From NCBI GenBank assembly GCA_017964055.1, contig JAGCSS010000117.1, positions 1 to 7,722 of the forward strand: a stretch of DNA of 7,722 nucleotides, given 5' to 3'. A model generated the notes under the pieces. That model worked only from the letters and a program-made list of their open reading frames with translations, made no database searches and had not been told where the DNA came from. Positions 6,408 through 7,722 of this stretch are shown one piece after another; position 1 is the first letter of the stretch, and every line of letters begins with the position of its first letter. Made by a program: the position numbers and the translations under genes. The DNA comes from Lachnospiraceae bacterium. Lineage in GTDB: Bacteria; Bacillota; Clostridia; Lachnospirales; Lachnospiraceae.

Positions 6408-7151
6408 ATGCGTATAAAATTATCTGACAGACTTATGATGTCAGCGCTGATGGTCGGACGTTCGAAAACGGTTGCAGATGTGGGCTGCGATCACGCGCAT
6501 ACCTGTATCTGGCTGCTCGAGAACGGCATGGCTGAGCGCTGTATTGGAATGGATGTACGTTTCGGTCCGCTGAAGAAAGCGGAAGAGAATCTGGAGCTCT
6601 ATGAGCAGAAGGACAGGACCGAGCTCAGGCTCGGCTACGGCCTGGACCAGCTTCAGCCGGGAGAGGCCGACACGATCGTTATTGCCGGTATGGGCGGCGA
6701 TATGATCAGAGACATCCTTGAGAAGGACAGCAAGACAAATATGGTCACGAAACAGCAGCCGTATCCGTACCTTATCCTTCAGCCGCAGTCACATTATTAC
6801 AATGTCCGGAAGTGGCTTTTTGACAACGGCTTTGAGATACTTAACGAGGATATTTGCGAAGAGGACAACAAATTCTATCCCTGTATCAGAGCACGCGCCA
6901 TTTTCGGGTACAAGGCCGAGGAGGAGCTTCAGAAAAAGCACGATCCGGTCGAAATATGCTTCGGGCCCATTCTCATTGAGAGGAAGCATCCCGTCCTCAT
7001 AAAGTTTCTCGAGGTCGAATACCGCAAGACGGTCTACCGTCTGGACCAGATATCGAAGGGCGGTACCGACGAGGCCGTAAGCCGTAAGGCCGAGGTTGAG
7101 AGATTTCTTGAAATTATCTGCGAGGCGCGCAGAAGGTGCGGTGTGAAATAA
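6408..7151 (+). CDS. trmK: tRNA (adenine(22)-N1)-methyltransferase TrmK
   Basis: A 247-residue class I SAM-dependent methyltransferase of the TrmK family (B. subtilis YqfN, DUF633), which methylates N1 of A22 in the D-loop region of certain tRNAs. Visible motifs: the SAM-binding loop VADVGCDHAHTCIWL (22-36), an acidic residue at the end of strand 2 (Asp49, CIGMDVR), the family signature IVIAGMGGDMIRDIL (90-104) and LILQPQSHYYNVRKWL (122-137). The C-terminal third is helical and charged, as in the family. Position after rpoD is the usual Firmicutes context. The ATG at 6408 gives the normal N-terminus (IKLSDRLMMSALMV), but no Shine-Dalgarno sequence is present: the stretch between the hairpin and the ATG is AT-rich. 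The next gene starts 71 nt downstream. Confidence 0.93.
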   Translation: MRIKLSDRLMMSALMVGRSKTVADVGCDHAHTCIWLLENGMAERCIGMDVRFGPLKKAEENLELYEQKDRTELRLGYGLDQLQPGEADTIVIAGMGGDMIRDILEKDSKTNMVTKQQPYPYLILQPQSHYYNVRKWLFDNGFEILNEDICEEDNKFYPCIRARAIFGYKAEEELQKKHDPVEICFGPILIERKHPVLIKFLEVEYRKTVYRLDQISKGGTDEAVSRKAEVERFLEIICEARRRCGVK

Positions 7152-7222
7152 AGCCGTACGGGTTTACTTCCGGGTAAGCGCTGCCCGCAGTTAAATAAAA
7201 TATCCGAGGAGGATTATAATGT

Positions 7223-7722
7223 ATGGACAATATTAAGATCACGATCAACGGGAACACGTTGGAATACGCCTACGGTACGCCTTACGGCGAGATCGCGAAG
7301 GAGTTCGCGAAGGACTATCCCGCCGATATCATTCTGGCCAATGTTGACGGCAAGCTCGCGGAGCTCAGGCGTAAGGCCGATCACGACTGCTGCTTAAGCT
7401 TCGTGACGACCGGCGAGGTTCCCGGAATGTCGACCTATACCAGAGGCATGATCCTTTTGATGCTTCGCGCATTTACCAGAGTTTTCGATGCAGGCCAGAT
7501 CCGCAAGATCACAGTCGATCACACACTCGGCAACGCGCTCTATTGCTCGATCTATGCCGACTTTAAGCTCACGGACGAATATCTTGACGATGTTAAGAAG
7601 GAGATGCACAGACTCGTTTCTCTCGATATCCCCTTTGAGAAGACATCCGTAAAGACCAGAGATGCCCGCAAGCTGTTCGGTGAAGTCGGAATGAACGACA
7701 AGGAGAAGCTGTTCCGCTTCAG
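7223..7722 (+). CDS. TGS-domain nucleoside (uridine-type) kinase, N-terminal part
   Basis: An open frame of 166 codons with no stop, running off the window. The N-terminal 60 residues look like a TGS domain (KITINGNTLEYAYGTPYGEIAKEF, read as two blocks), followed by a segment resembling the second additional domain of threonyl-tRNA synthetase (ITVDHTLGNALYCSIYADF) and the block RDARKLFGEVGMNDKEKLFRF. This order matches clostridial proteins annotated as nucleoside kinases of about 550 residues, whose P-loop uridine-kinase domain would lie beyond the window end; the kinase activity is therefore family knowledge, not seen here. AGGAGG (7207-7212) is 10 nt before the ATG at 7223. A closer ATG at 7219 is out of frame and meets a stop after five codons. 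No P-loop is visible in this fragment. Confidence 0.85.
   Translation, partial: MDNIKITINGNTLEYAYGTPYGEIAKEFAKDYPADIILANVDGKLAELRRKADHDCCLSFVTTGEVPGMSTYTRGMILLMLRAFTRVFDAGQIRKITVDHTLGNALYCSIYADFKLTDEYLDDVKKEMHRLVSLDIPFEKTSVKTRDARKLFGEVGMNDKEKLFRF

Noticed and set aside
7159..7190. Inverted repeats between trmK and the nucleoside kinase (GGTTTAC/GTAAGC, CGGG/CCCG, CTGC/GCAG)
   Set aside because: The stems are short, compete with one another and are followed by an A-rich sequence instead of a T-tract, so no terminator or riboswitch can be supported.

Overview
The window reads as chromosomal DNA of a Gram-positive anaerobe of the Bacillota, class Clostridia, probably a gut or rumen Lachnospiraceae-like bacterium. 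The evidence is the gene order dgt-dnaG-rpoD-trmK, which is a Firmicutes arrangement, strong AGGAGG-type ribosome binding sites, QueH instead of QueG, a TGS-type nucleoside kinase typical of Clostridia, and a GH112 phosphorylase. The family-level placement is inference. All genes lie on the + strand and coding density is high.

Positions 1-639 hold the end of a carbohydrate-use operon: the C-terminus of a GH112 phosphorylase followed 16 nt later by L-rhamnose mutarotase. This pairing suggests that the phosphorylase acts on beta-D-galactosyl-1,4-L-rhamnose rather than on lacto-N-biose or galacto-N-biose. Positions 640-834 hold a promoter with perfect consensus -35 and -10 boxes and a short leader with a hairpin. 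They drive a stand-alone CheY-like receiver protein (835-1230), which is closed by a GC-rich hairpin resembling an intrinsic terminator.

Positions 1284-7722 form the housekeeping block: queH (queuosine in tRNA), dgt (dNTP triphosphohydrolase), dnaG (primase), rpoD (primary sigma factor), trmK (tRNA m1A22 methyltransferase) and the 5' part of a TGS-domain nucleoside kinase. It is a variant of the Firmicutes macromolecular-synthesis operon, joining dNTP control, replication priming, transcription initiation and tRNA modification.

Two features stand out. Between dgt and dnaG lies a 181-bp element with perfect 14-bp terminal inverted repeats and two internal imperfect stems, which resembles a MITE or other structured intergenic repeat. 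Both queH and trmK start 13-17 nt downstream of a strong hairpin and have no visible Shine-Dalgarno sequence, unlike every other gene whose start is in the window. The inferred RpoD also carries an extra charged, probably helical segment of about 42 residues between regions 1.2 and 2.1. I saw no CRISPR array, rRNA, tRNA, transposase, defence system or clear candidate for a wholly new system.
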